DNA of 64,000 nt from Novosphingobium sp. CECT 9465 (GCF_920987055.1 NZ_CAKLBX010000004.1:62001-126000); one strand, 5' to 3'; positions 8,476 to 18,512 are shown, numbered from the stretch's first letter. Notes: generated by a model not told the origin, from the sequence alone. Translations and numbers: made by a program.

Positions 8476-9621
8476 TCAGCCGCTCCCTCGCAACTTGCCC
8501 AGCACCCGTGCGGCCGCATTATTGCCTACGGCAAGCTCGCGGGCATATCGCAGCGCGGTGGTCGGCGAGGACCAGCGCAGCGCCAGCGCGATCCCTGCGC
8601 CGTCCTCGCCCGCTGCGAACAGGTCCTGTGTTAACCCGACCCGGAACGAGTGCGCGCTCAGCCCACGCACGGTTGTCACCTTCCATCCCGGGCTCGACTT
8701 CGAACGAGACCGCAATCGACCGCCTCCAGCACCCGGCGACGCAGGATCGCAACCACCCCCTGACGCGTGAGCGGCCTGGCCCCGATGTAGTGCCGCACAA
8801 TTCGCTGCCCGGAGGCGTCTGGCGGACCGCTCAGAACATTGATGCGCCGAAACACCGGACCCTCGCCGATGCCGCTTGCGAGCAACCAGGTCGATAGGCG
8901 CGCCATGGTGTCGCCCGACAGCCAGGCCAGAGCCCCCTCCCCCAACTGGTCAGTCTTGGAATGCGCGATGTCGAGCCGTCCGCTGCCATCGCCGACTTGG
9001 CGCAGATCGGAAACCGTGGTGCCGACCAGTTCGGAGACTCTTAAGCCCGCGTCATAGGCGAGACTGATCAGCGCTGCGTCACGCAGACCGATGATGTCGC
9101 TGCCGCACGAGGCCAGCAGTGCGTTGACGGTTACCCCCTCGGGCGGTGCCTGACCCTCCTGCATCGCCTCGCCGAGCCGTAGCGGCGCAGCCTGCTTTTG
9201 CCGTTCACGCTTTTTGCGGCGGATGGCTTTCAGCGTATCGCGCACCATTCCAGCCTGGGTGGGCAGCGGCTCTGTGTCGCCAAAACCCAGGATGCGGGTG
9301 AATGCGCGCGATCGAGGCGATCCGGCGGGCAAGGGTGGCGGGCTTGGCACCCGCGCGCGTGTCCGATCCTTTAGACAACCAGTGCAAGTAGTGGACCAGC
9401 GTTTCCGGTTCGGCGGGAACAGCCGTGGCGACAGGCCGTCGCGCCTTGCACCACCCTAGAAAGCATTTGAGATCGGCCGTGATGGCCGCCTTGGTCGCCG
9501 GCGCCATCGCCGCGACTGCGGCCTCAAGCGCCAGCGGACTGGCGGCGCGGGTATCGATCAGCATCCCGTGGCCGCCGAGCACCAGTTCCACCGATGACGG
9601 GAACGGACGATCGGTTGTCAT
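8476..9621 (-). pseudogene. Tyrosine recombinase pseudogene (two frameshifts)
   Basis: Three consecutive reading frames together give one tyrosine recombinase. The core-binding domain runs from 9621 to about 9290 (ends ...LARRIASIARI). The first catalytic half runs from about 9290 to 8700 (LISLAYDAGLRVSELVG carries the first Arg). The last part from about 8700 to 8476 carries H-x-x-R in SAHSFRVGLTQ and the Tyr in ALRYARELA. Two frameshifts, near 9290 and near 8700, break it. It is related to the intact enzyme at 6635-7774 but diverged. A palindrome lies about 75 bp upstream of its start, as in the intact gene. Confidence 0.7.
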
Positions 9622-9697
9622 GCGGAAGGATCGTTTTGGGTGGATTTCATGGGCACTTTATGGGCCAAAATCGGCACTCTGGGCAATGCTGATTTTA

Positions 9698-9716
9698 CCA
9701 TAATATTAGATTATGG
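9698..9716. repeat. Inverted repeat upstream of the broken recombinase
   Basis: CCATAAT (9698-9704), spacer ATTAG, ATTATGG (9710-9716). The inner five bases of each arm and the spacer length equal those of the palindrome at 7814-7840, and both lie just upstream of a recombinase gene on the minus strand. Confidence 0.5.
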
Positions 9717-9838
9717 AAATACCGCCGATTTACGATGCTATGGATAGGATACCAAAGCGTAGGTTTAGTAAACTCTGTGTTGACGACGATTCCCTGTCCC
9801 GTTAGCCAGTTCGCAGCCTCCAGAGCGAAAGCCTTGAA

Positions 9839-10807
9839 TTGAGCAGCACGATCGACGCCGGCCCTATCGCCTTCCGTATCGGCCAGATCGATGCTCTGGC
9901 CAAATGCCTGCTGGCCTCCGACACCTGCTATTCCGCAGAAATGCGCGCCGCACTCGCCCTCCACTGGCTCAGCCGTGCCTGGGAGCAATACCGCCAGGAC
10001 CGGGCGATTACCCTCGGGGCCTCGCTGATCGGCGCCGAATGCATGGGCGAGCGTAACGCCTTCCTCGCCCTCTTCGAGCACGCCCTGCCAACCCCCGAAA
10101 AGGTGATCGCCGAGGCCATCCGGACAGTGCGCAAGATCGCAATCCTGCCGATGGCCAGCGAAGCCCGAGAGACCGAAACCATCGTCGCTGCCAGCCTTCC
10201 CGAACTCAGTGCCGTACTCGACGCGCTGGGTCACGCCAAGCTGCCCGGCGATCCACTCGAGCGGCTGCTTTCCCTCGTCGAGCGCTTCCGCTATTCGCGC
10301 GGGAACGAGCCCGATGCCCTGACGGCAACCGCCCGAACCCCGTGCTGGGCAATCAACCTGGCGGCGAGCGCGCGCGGGCATGCCTTTCGGCTGAGCGAGA
10401 CCCCCCTCCCCTTCCCCGGCCTTGTCCAGCGCCGACTGTTCAGGGCCGACCGCGACCCCAGCCAGCGCCGCGCCCAAGCCCGCGAGAGTCTGCACGATGC
10501 ACTCTATGCTACTGCCTGCGATATCGCCCGTTTCCCGCGCGGCGCCGATGTTTTTGCGCGCGAGTTTCCGAGCCAGCGTTCGAACTCGCGCCTCTATCAT
10601 GCCTGGATGCTGCTGTTCGGCCTTGGCACCCTCACCCCCGCCCAACTTGCCCGCGCGCTTGGCGCGACCAAGGCCGGTGCTGCCAAACTCCTGCGCCAGC
10701 TGGAGGCAACACGCATGGCCTACGCTCAAGGCCCGTTCACGACCTTTGTCTGCGCCATTACGCCAACCCTGGCACTGCCAGATTGGCGGCATCAAGCAAG
10801 CTTCTAG
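9839..10807 (+). CDS. Hypothetical protein with C-terminal helix-turn-helix
   Basis: A 322-residue frame with no recognised family. The final third (LTPAQLARALGATKAGAAKLLRQL, shown as segments LTPAQLARALG and KAGAAKLLRQL) looks like a winged helix-turn-helix, as in plasmid regulators of rhizobia and sphingomonads. No ATG is suitable: the frame is open from 9806 and a TTG at 9839 is the first candidate, so the true N-terminus may have been lost when neighbouring DNA was rearranged. The opposite strand is open across the whole gene, which is a composition effect. The tniQ remnant ends against its 3' end. Confidence 0.5.
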   Translation: MSSTIDAGPIAFRIGQIDALAKCLLASDTCYSAEMRAALALHWLSRAWEQYRQDRAITLGASLIGAECMGERNAFLALFEHALPTPEKVIAEAIRTVRKIAILPMASEARETETIVAASLPELSAVLDALGHAKLPGDPLERLLSLVERFRYSRGNEPDALTATARTPCWAINLAASARGHAFRLSETPLPFPGLVQRRLFRADRDPSQRRAQARESLHDALYATACDIARFPRGADVFAREFPSQRSNSRLYHAWMLLFGLGTLTPAQLARALGATKAGAAKLLRQLEATRMAYAQGPFTTFVCAITPTLALPDWRHQASF

Positions 10808-10809
10808 AC

Positions 10810-11802
10810 GGCCAGGCTGCCGTCGGCGGGAGAGGAAGACCCTCGTAGCGCGCGAATTCCGCCGCCAGCTCCCTTCTTTCTCCTGGCGTTGGCGCACAGT
10901 GCCGTATGTGGCGATCAGCGCAAAGATGTCGCAGGTCCATTTGGATCTGGGCTTGGGGAGCTTGCAGGTCCGCAGACGCAATGCACCTCGAACCGGCGTT
11001 TCAATTCTACCTTCAGTCAGCGGCCTCTCGGCCAGTCTGGTTGCGATCATACGCTCAAAGCGGTGCGCGGCTTTCGTACGTGGGCTGTGCGCCAGCGCCA
11101 GCATGCCGATCCGTTCGCGCGCAAAATGGTACTGATTGGCTACGAACTGCTCCTGATAACGCTGGTATGGCGGCGCAAGCCCCACCCAATCGCTAGGGCG
11201 CATCAGGCAGTCGATCACTGTCTTGTTTCGCGCAAGCGCGGCAGAAGTCGGTTTGATTTTCCATTGAATTCTGCGAGATCGCATCACGGCATGCGCCAAG
11301 AACGCCTGCAATTGCCGCCCCGTGTCCTCCAATGGAAGGCTCCGCATGTCGGTGAGCGGCAACCCGTGCAGGCTGCATAGCCAGGTCGCCCGAAAAATCC
11401 ATTCGCGGCGCACGATTATAGGCCCGCCAGCCAGATGCGCCTCGTAACAGCATAGCGCACAGACGTAATGGCGGTGCGCAGAGGGCAGGAGCGCCTCCGC
11501 CTCACACGCGAGAAAGGTCGCATTGATCTGCTCGGGATCGATTTCGACCGCCCATGCAAGCCGTTCCACCATCGCATCGCAGGCCGCATGCAGCGCCGGA
11601 TCGAGACCGCCCTTCCCTCGCGCCAGGTCCAAGCGCGAAAGACCCGCGCGATCTCCAGATGGCGGAACAATTGTGCCCGGCTCACCCGGTGGGCGGCGGT
11701 CAAGCGGCTCAACCACGAATCAAACGCTTCATCTCTGCGTGGCTTGATCGGGAACGCCAGCGTCTCAGGCTCAAGATTGGGCGACCACTTGGCGGCCATC
11801 AA
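10810..11802 (-). pseudogene. tniQ: tniQ-like gene, frameshifted
   Basis: The start (ETLAFPIKPRRDEAF, then SWLSRLTAAHRVSRAQLF) is the typical TniQ opening from 11802 to about 11690. The reading then continues in another frame with the zinc-ligand region HRHYVCALCCYEAHL and WLCSLHGLPLTD. One frameshift near 11680 separates them. The 3' end is unclear and runs into the convergent gene that ends at 10807. TniQ supports target selection in Tn5053/Tn402-type transposition. It follows tniB and tniA remnants in the standard order, all broken. Confidence 0.6.
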
Positions 11803-12629
11803 GCTGAAGCCGGGAGCATCGCTGCTGCTGCGCGCAAATCTGCAAATTCAACACGCTGACGACCGTCGCGAGAGGCAATCTTATGGCCCCAATGCAAAAG
11901 CCGTTTGAAATTCCCTGTCACGCCATGGCTGGTGCGCCAGATGAATTCGGCCATCTCGGGCTCAGCGAAGCGTTCCGGCTCGATGATGCGCAATCCCCGC
12001 GCCAGCGCAAGGATCAGGCGCTGGGATGGCTCTCCAGGCGGCCAGAGCGGCAATCGCAGGACGATCGAGCGATAGGCCAGCTCGACGTCCTCGGCAAATG
12101 TCTGCGGCGATTTCGAGACCGGCGACAACCATAGACACATTGCCTTCGCTCATCAGAAACCGGAATGCATCGAGGGTGTCACGCCTCGCCCTGCCGCCCG
12201 CGGTGAGAATGGCGTGAACATTGTCGACCGCCACTAACCGCGTCCGCTGTCTGCCGAGCAATTCAACGACTTTCAGGTCGGCAATCCGGTGGATACTGGT
12301 GGTGATCGGCCAACCCTGCTTCCACAACAAGGTCAGGTTGATCTTGAGCGACGTCGGACTAGCTGGGATCACGGTCCTGAGGACGGGAGCATACCGGCAT
12401 CCCGCCACCCTTCAGGCTCTGGAAAGTCGCATTCGATACGCCGCTGGGCTTCGCGCAGGATCGATGTCTTCCCCATACCGGATTGACCCACGAGAATGAC
12501 GCAGGGCGGCCGTTCATCAGGCTCGTCATGTGCGATATCAACCAGCGTTTCCACGGCAAAACGCGCTTCGTCGAAGTCGATCCAGAAAGCGGAACTGTGC
12601 GGCTGACCTAATCCCTCCATTTGAGCCAC
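11799..12629 (-). pseudogene. tniB: tniB-like AAA+ ATPase, frameshifted
   Basis: Three frames make one TniB/IstB-like ATPase. From 12629 the N-terminal part carries Walker A (GQSGMGKTSIL). A second frame carries Walker B (RLVAVDNVHAIL) and the sensor-like SMVVAGLEIA. A third, ending at 11799, carries the C-terminal helical part (FKRLLHWGHKIA). At least two frameshifts make it non-functional. TniB-type proteins select target DNA and activate the DDE transposase. It begins 4 bp after the tniA remnant. Confidence 0.65.
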
Positions 12630-12632
12630 CCT

Positions 12633-14364
12633 TCATCGTGTAAGTCGGCACCGATACCCAACTGGTACATTGGAAACCTCCTGATTTGCCGGCTGAGCGG
12701 CGTGGGATACACCTTCCCTTTCCAGCCTTTTTCGCGCGTCTCGCAAGCCCCGCGTCCGGGATTTCGCGTTGAGAACTTCCTGCCTGTTGGCATGCACAAG
12801 CCGCGCAATTTCAGCCTGACCCCCAGCATGCTGGTAAACCACGCCGGAATGGCGCCGTGCAGCGACCGCAACATCCCATTCAGGCCTGGTCACGTTCGGA
12901 TAATTGCCCACCGCAGCAGCAGCGACAAGAACTCCATCGATGACAGGATAGACCTCCTGGATAGTCCTGTCGTCGTAATGGATCATGACCTTGAGACCCA
13001 GGCGCGGCGCCAAACTTTCGTGCCAATAGCGAATATGATCAATCTTCACGCCGCCCGATTGAACGGTCCGCTCGACCCACGGCAGAAATCGGCGGGTTAG
13101 CTGCTCGATATCGACACCTGGCGGCGCCAGCGGCCCGTGGCTCTCGACACCCGTGGACCACATTTGCGCAGGTGCGACGCGACCCAGTCCTTCGTGAGGT
13201 GTATGATGATAGCGGCAAATCTCCCGGACCAACCACCGCTCGAATTCCTCAAGCGTCATCGCCGCGTCCGCTTCCGCATCATGGCCGTCTCGCGCCGTAA
13301 CATTACCTCCGTCGCCCCCGGAAGAAGCCGCATTCTACGCGTCATGGTGCCGATCAGACGCTCGATATGCGTGCCATAATGCGCCGGACCACGTGGGCGG
13401 ACGTCCGGATCGATGCCATAAGTCTTGCAAGCGCTTCTAAAACTTCCGCGCGATGAGATCCGGCGTGATCGGCATGCAACTTCCTGAAAAAACCATGCAT
13501 TGGATATTCGATTTCGAGACCGAGACTCTCGAGCAACGGCTGTTTCGGCAACAGAGCATTGGCGATTGCCCGTCCGCATCGAAAAATCGAAGGTGCCCCA
13601 AAAACTCACGTAGAAGCCGAGAATGCATCGGCTCCAGACGTCGATGAGCAAGGTCACCCACGGTCGGCCCAGAGCCATACGGTGTGTGCTGTCGACAAGT
13701 ATGACGTCGGCGGGGGTGTGATCCATCTGGACCACATCGAGCAAACCATCGCTGTGGTATTCCCCCGGGTGCGCCTCGTGGGCGGTACGCCGTTTCGAAC
13801 CCATGAAACGAGCCTTCTGCGGCTCGCTTATCTCCCCGATTATCCGCTCGATCGTTCGAAAACTTGGAACGATCCCGGGATCGAAGCCGTAGTCGCCATT
13901 ATCGGCGATCAGCAAATAACGCACCTGCTGCGCCGCTTCCCGAACACTGAGCGGCACTTTCGTCAGAACGATTCTTCAATGAGGCCATCGATCGCCACGA
14001 GGACCTCTGGCGGCGCTTGTCTACTTCCTGGCTTTGGACCGCGCGGCCGTGAGGCCAGGCTCTCGGCAATGGGCTTGCTGCGATAGCGCCGCGCCAACTC
14101 CCGAATTCGCCGCTCGCCCAAGCCAGTTTCCCGGGCAATGACAGAAACAACGTCGGCCGCCAGCGGCGCGTCCAGCGGAACCAATTTGCGGAAAGTTTGA
14201 TAGAGGTCCGCGCCGCGCGTTAGCGCAGCTTCGAATACGCTGCCATTCTTGGCGGTTTGCGTTCGATCATAGGGAAATTTCCCTCTCTTTCGGCCGCGCA
14301 GACTGTCGTTTGTTTTGACCACCGTTGAAAGCAGAATCTTTTGTGCGTCATATTTGACTGTCAC
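12633..14364 (-). pseudogene. tniA: tniA-like DDE transposase, multiply frameshifted
   Basis: The N-terminal DNA-binding part (13963-14364, ATG at 14364) contains ETGLGERRIRELARRYRSK. The catalytic domain follows in other frames, with the first Asp in VVQMDHTPADVILVD and GRPWVTLLIDVWSR, then FFRKLHADHA and AHYGTHIERLIGTMTRR. The C-terminal Mu-type beta-barrel part (12633-13259) has HHTPHEGLGRVAPAQMW and IHYDDRTIQEVYPV. Several frameshifts, including at least two inside the catalytic domain, inactivate it. This is the lead gene of a decayed Tn402/Tn5053-type tniABQ operon. Confidence 0.65.
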
Positions 14365-14425
14365 TTTATCGCGAGAATATTGACTTTAATTCAATAGTTT
14401 ACACCGATGTTGGAAACTTTGTCGC

Positions 14426-14959
14426 GTGACACCTGCCCTGCCTCGTGGCGGCGTGAAGGCGTTTAGGCTGAAGCGAACTGTCGGAGACGAGGACTGGTAT
14501 GCGGCCATGCGCAGCCTTGAGGCAAGCGCCACCGCAAACCTCGCACGGTTTGCACGAGCTGGAAAAGCTCCATCGCGCGGCCCAGCATGCGATCGTCGCG
14601 GAATATCGACCTGGCCACCTCCCGGGGCTCGCTGGCCCTCCTCCATCACCGGCCACTGCTCTCGCCTCAGTCGCTGGCGGAGCTGCCTCAGCATGAGCGT
14701 TGCCGGCGCGAGCAAACTGCTGGGCCGTGCCGTCGACTGCGGCTTGCTCGTGGAGATCACCCAGCGGCGGACCTGGCGCGTGTTCCTGAGCACGGACCTT
14801 GCCATCGAGTTTGGCTTTGCAGCGCCCAAGCGTGGACGGCCGCGCAACGTGGTCCCTCCCCCGCCAGCGAGCCGCGAGCTGTCGGAGGTCTTCGATGCCT
14901 TCGATCGCGAGATGGAGAACATCGACAAGCTTCTCCAGCATCGCGCCGAGAGTTTGTGA
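14426..14959 (+). pseudogene. Helix-turn-helix plasmid regulator remnant
   Basis: The 3' end is coherent: LLGRAVDCGLLVEITQ, then RRTWRVFLSTDLA and ELSEVFDAFDREMENIDKLL. This resembles the C-terminal winged helix of DUF1612/RHE-type plasmid regulators. Upstream, matching segments (HELEKLHRAAQHAIVAEYR, LAGLLHHRPLLSPQSLAEL) lie in other frames, which indicates at least two frameshifts. It starts about 60 bp upstream of, and divergent from, the tniA remnant. The family name is tentative. Confidence 0.4.
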
Positions 14960-15769
14960 ACGACAGTCCGCAGGAGGATCTTTCGCTTGCCGCCCGGTCT
15001 GATGAACCGGTCTATCAACCGGAGCATCCTTCTGTCGAACGATTGGAATGTCGTCGGCTGGCCGGGGCCTCTCTACCGAGGTGCGCCGGCAAACCTTTCA
15101 CCAAAGGGGTAGCTGCCTCCCCTCCCCTGTTCGCAATTCATAGCGCTGGATGCAGCAAGAACTGATTTGCCGGCGAGCGCGGTCTCGTTCCCCTTGTCCC
15201 AGTGGTGAAACACGAGCTCTGCAGTCGGCGGCTATCGTCTATCGATAGTTGAAGGCGGTAGCTGCAATGTCCAGTCCACGGGTTCTCTGACCCACAACGG
15301 CATGCTTCTCGTGATCAGGCTTGGCAGGAAGGCCCCACAGCGGCCTTCTGGGCGCTTTGCTTGCCGTGGGGATAGCCGAGAGCGGAAACACGCTGTGCGG
15401 GCTGCTGGCGGCGCTCAGTGCAGGTCGGACTTCGTTCGGGTCTTGGAAAATGGCTCCTGTCACGGTGCCCTCGGCGACCTGAGCGTAGTGAGGTGCTCCG
15501 CGATGGCTGGCTTGCAAGGAGTCTAGGCGCCGCGATAATCGACGTCGATCTGCGGTCGGGTGTGTGAGGCGACGCACGCGACGGAGCTTTTTGGGTGGAC
15601 GACGTGCTTAGTGCGCGGCGATCGTCCCTTCCCCTTCTTCCCAATCAATTCTTCAAAAGAAGGGAGCGCCGCAGGCGTGTTAATCTCTTTAGAGAATAGG
15701 ATAAAAAGTTAAGCTGTGGATGGATCTTTCGCGACTCGCCGATTCAGCGCGAGTCGGGAGTTCAGCGCC
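14960..15769. other. No supported gene (spacer before the origin)
   Basis: About 800 bases in which I see no coherent protein on either strand. Frames present have high Arg/Pro/Ser content typical of non-coding frames. The last 150 bases become relatively AT-rich (around 15650-15720), which may belong to the origin that begins at 15770. Confidence 0.4.
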
Positions 15770-15874
15770 GTTCCCATTATACCGTTTGGCCGTTCCTGAA
15801 ATACCCTGCGGGGCGTTCCCATTGAACCGTGATTCGGTTCCTCATGTACCGTGCCCCGTTCCTGAAATACCGTG
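15770..15874 (+). repeat. Iteron array 1 of the replication origin (five direct repeats)
   Basis: Five 17-bp units with consensus GTTCCTGAAATACCGTG start at 15770, 15792, 15815, 15837 and 15858, spaced 21-23 bp (two helical turns). Such phased repeats are bound by RepA-type initiators. The repA gene ends at 17318 and further units lie between, so the whole 15.77-17.29 kb stretch is the probable origin. Confidence 0.75.
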
Positions 15875-16076
15875 GGCACGGCGCGGGCCACAGGACGTCT
15901 CCAAGGGAGTAAAACGCGTTTTACTCGTCCGCAAAGTGGCTGTTTTCCGTGCCTTTCAGGCATGTTACACCCGGCAGCGCTCGTTGTCGAACTATAGGCG
16001 TCAGGCGAGGCCGCCCTGTGTTCGGAGGAGTCGAGCGGCATTTCCGCGGCCCTCCCGAGTCCTTGGGCGAATCATT

Positions 16077-16321
16077 GACGGTCTTTTAGGAACGGGACCC
16101 TGCGGAACTGACCTAAAACGGCGATGATCTCGACGTTTTGTTGCCTTGAGCGCATCCCGCTCGGCTGCCTGGACCGCGAAGTTTCGAGGTTTCTCGGGAG
16201 CCGGCCAGTGATCTCGACGGTACATTGAGAACGGGGCTTGGCCAGGCGATGGGCGCCGATTGTGGATGTCTAGCGCTCCCGGAGGCGTTTGCAGTCGAAG
16301 CATTCACGGTATTTCAGGAAC
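16077..16321 (-). repeat. Three iterons in reverse orientation
   Basis: Reverse-complement matches to the iteron consensus lie at 16077-16093, 16217-16233 and 16305-16321. The last is an exact reverse complement of the unit at 15858-15874. Mixed orientations resemble the RepA operator and handcuffing sites of iteron plasmids. Confidence 0.6.
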
Positions 16322-16463
16322 GGCATCGAAGCAGCGAGGATGACTCCCCCTCCCCTCCCCAGCCTCTTTGGAGCGTCGACAGTTTGACCTTTAGAGTCCT
16401 CTAGCAAGGAGGAACCCCTCCGACTTCAGTCGGATACTGGCTTCAGCCACAGACTCGCGTGCT

Positions 16464-16534
16464 AGCCTGTAACCTCGGGAAAAGCGGAAGCCGCCGAAGG
16501 CGTGAAGCTTCCGCTTTTCCCGAGGTTACAGGCT
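16464..16534. promoter_or_regulatory. Perfect 28-bp inverted repeat abutting the tnpA start codon
   Basis: The arm at 16464-16491 is the exact reverse complement of 16507-16534, with a 15-nt loop, and the ATG of tnpA follows at 16535. In RNA the whole leader would fold and hide any ribosome site. IS200 is known to keep transposase translation low by such a leader stem-loop. Confidence 0.65.
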
Positions 16535-16954
16535 ATGGCGTATCGGTCCGGTTGTCACACCACATTCCATCATCGCTACCATCTCGTTTGGGCGCCGAAG
16601 TATCGGTACAAGGTGCTGATCGGCGATGTTCGGCTACGGGTGCGCGAGATCATCCGTCAGGTCTGTGCCGAGATGGGCGTGAAGATCATCAACGGCGCGC
16701 TGTCGAAGGACCACGTACACATGTTCGTCGAAATCCCGCCGCACGTCTCGGTCAGCGACTTCGTGCGCCGGGCCAAGGGGCGCTCATCCCGCAAGATCCA
16801 ACAGGAATTCGAGCACATCCGCAAACGATATTGGGGCCAACGCTTCTGGCAGCGCGGCTACTTCTCGACCACATCCGGCAACATCACCGATGACATCATC
16901 ATGCGTTACCTCGACCGACATACCCACAAGGACGGCTTCAGCCCCACCGCTTGA
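16535..16954 (+). CDS. tnpA: IS200-family Y1 transposase TnpA
   Basis: A 139-residue single-domain HUH transposase. The metal-binding HVH is at residues 60-62 and the likely nucleophile is Tyr125 in IIMRYLDRH. It opens the single-stranded IS through a 5'-phosphotyrosine and works as a dimer. The start is at MAYRSG: the frame extends upstream, but this ATG directly follows the leader palindrome. No tnpB accessory gene is present, so it is IS200-like, not IS605-like. Confidence 0.85.
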   Translation: MAYRSGCHTTFHHRYHLVWAPKYRYKVLIGDVRLRVREIIRQVCAEMGVKIINGALSKDHVHMFVEIPPHVSVSDFVRRAKGRSSRKIQQEFEHIRKRYWGQRFWQRGYFSTTSGNITDDIIMRYLDRHTHKDGFSPTA

Positions 16955-17032
16955 TCCTACCGGCGTCAGCCGGTCAGTGATTCAGCTATCAGATCCGGGC
17001 AATCTGATCACAAATCCCACCCTATAAGCGCC

Positions 17033-17291
17033 GTTCTCTAAGTACCGTGACGGCTGCCTGGAGAGGTGGAACGGGCGATCCTCCCGCTGGCGCAGCTGTG
17101 CCCGGCAAAGCTCATCCGAGAAGAAGGCTGGCAAAGGATCGCGCGTGGTTGGATCTTCGCAGCCCACGCACATTTGATGGGGCGCCATACAGACGGGTCC
17201 GGGGCCCGGCTCGTTACTTCGGGAACGGTCCACACGGATAAGTTGACGTGCGCGCGCGAGCCATTCTCGACCCTGTTCCTGAAAGACCGTT
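17033..17291. repeat. Further iterons next to repA
   Basis: Forward units lie at 17033-17049 (GTTCTCTAAGTACCGTG) and 17275-17291 (GTTCCTGAAAGACCGTT), and a weaker reverse unit at 17210-17226. They lie between the IS200 element and the end of repA. Confidence 0.55.
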
Positions 17292-17317
17292 TTGGCGGAT
17301 TGCGCCTACGGCGTCGA

Positions 17318-18478
17318 TCAGTTGACCGGACGCTGCTTCGCGCAAAAGGTCGCGAATATCTGTGTGATGTTCTTCGCGTCGAACGCTATCTCGCGCTGCC
17401 GGAGGAAGTTCCGGAAATCGTCTCCAACGAGACCGTGGTCGCGTTGGGGGCTGGGCAGGTTGGCGCGGGCGATCGCACCGAATGCCGAATGCGAGATATG
17501 CCCGCTCGAGGGGAAGGAGATAGCCGGTTCCTCGGGCGCCTTTTCCTTGACGGCCGCAGGCGAGGCTTGGGCGAGGGCAGGGGAGGGCTTGCCCTCCTCG
17601 GACGGCTCGCGATCGCGCCTGGTCATGCGCAGCAGCGGTTCGGCATCGTCACGCTGTTCGATGTCCAGGGAGTAGCCTGGCAGATCGTTCTCCCGAGCGA
17701 TCTTGGTCATCTCGAACTTGAAGCGCCGATAATCGCCTTCCGCGCCGGATTTCTCGAAGAGCGTTGGCATCGAGATGGCGAAACCGTCGCTTCCGGCCCC
17801 ACCCGCATGTTTGCGCGCGACCCGATAGAGCCAGCGTTCGCGCCCGCCTGTGAGCGAGAAATAAGCCGGATCGATGGCGAGCACGCCGCCGTCCATCAAC
17901 ACCCCGTCGTAGAACCATTTCGCGAGGGTAATTCTCATTCCCCGCACGTTTCCGGACCGATCCTTAAGCTGGCTGTGACTGTCGATCCAGGAGAAGGTGG
18001 TCTCGACGGCATCTCCTGAGCGGATGTTCGTCTTCACCGTGGTCGATTGGAGCCTGTCGAGGGCATTGCCCAGAAGATCGTAAGCGCGTCCACCAACCTC
18101 GCGCTTCAGAGTCTTCAGCATGTCGTATGGGACGACGTGGAGCGTCTGCGGGATGTCGTTGGCACCTCGCCGCTTGTGCTCGATCAAAACTGACGCGCAG
18201 TAAATCAGTATGTCGAGGTCGTAGATAGTCGCCAGACCATATTCCGAATTAGCGGAGACATGGACGGTGATCTTACGATCCGGACTGACATAGTCGATCG
18301 GCTTGAGTCGCTTGCGCTTCGACAGCGAGAAAAAGGGCCGCTCCATCGTTTCGCGCTGATCCCGAAGAGGAAGCGCAGTCAGCTGAGGGAGAAAGAGGTC
18401 TACTTGACCGTCTTCGCGGTGATCCTGTTGCATCTCGTGTCCCGTGGCATCGGTAAAACGCATTTTACCGGGAGCCAA
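17318..18478 (-). CDS. repA: Replication initiator protein RepA
   Basis: The 386-residue protein matches the replication initiator protein A family of alphaproteobacterial plasmids: ERPFFSLSKRKRLKPIDY near residue 46, GLATIYDLDILIYCASVLIE, and ALDRLQSTTVKTNIR before a winged-helix region with WFYDGVL. It binds the iterons and opens the origin. The iterons lie just beyond its 3' end, and parB and parA are upstream on the same strand. The C-terminal 90 residues look like a Pro/Ala-rich linker plus a small helical tail. Confidence 0.8.
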   Translation of the reverse strand: MAPGKMRFTDATGHEMQQDHREDGQVDLFLPQLTALPLRDQRETMERPFFSLSKRKRLKPIDYVSPDRKITVHVSANSEYGLATIYDLDILIYCASVLIEHKRRGANDIPQTLHVVPYDMLKTLKREVGGRAYDLLGNALDRLQSTTVKTNIRSGDAVETTFSWIDSHSQLKDRSGNVRGMRITLAKWFYDGVLMDGGVLAIDPAYFSLTGGRERWLYRVARKHAGGAGSDGFAISMPTLFEKSGAEGDYRRFKFEMTKIARENDLPGYSLDIEQRDDAEPLLRMTRRDREPSEEGKPSPALAQASPAAVKEKAPEEPAISFPSSGHISHSAFGAIARANLPSPQRDHGLVGDDFRNFLRQREIAFDAKNITQIFATFCAKQRPVN

Positions 18479-18512
18479 CTAATTGAAAATAAAGCGTTAA
18501 ACTAGATTTTAC

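Larger units (their letters stand above)
16412..16980 (+). mobile_element. IS200-type insertion sequence inside the origin
   Basis: A Y1 transposase gene is bracketed by subterminal hairpins, as in IS200/IS605 elements. The left hairpin is TCCGAC-TTCA-GTCGGA (16419-16434) and the right one ACCGGC-GTCA-GCCGGT (16959-16974). No terminal inverted repeats or target duplications are expected in this family. Exact tips cannot be fixed. It separates the reverse iterons at 16077-16321 from the units at 17033-17291. Confidence 0.7.

Noticed and set aside
9695..11716. 673-codon minus-strand open frame as one protein
   Set aside because: Only its first third is the tniQ remnant. The rest is the antisense of the gene at 9839-10807 and is not protein-like.
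15770..15874. CRISPR array
   Set aside because: Units are 17 bp with 21-23 bp period and no unique spacers of constant length; they are iterons next to repA.
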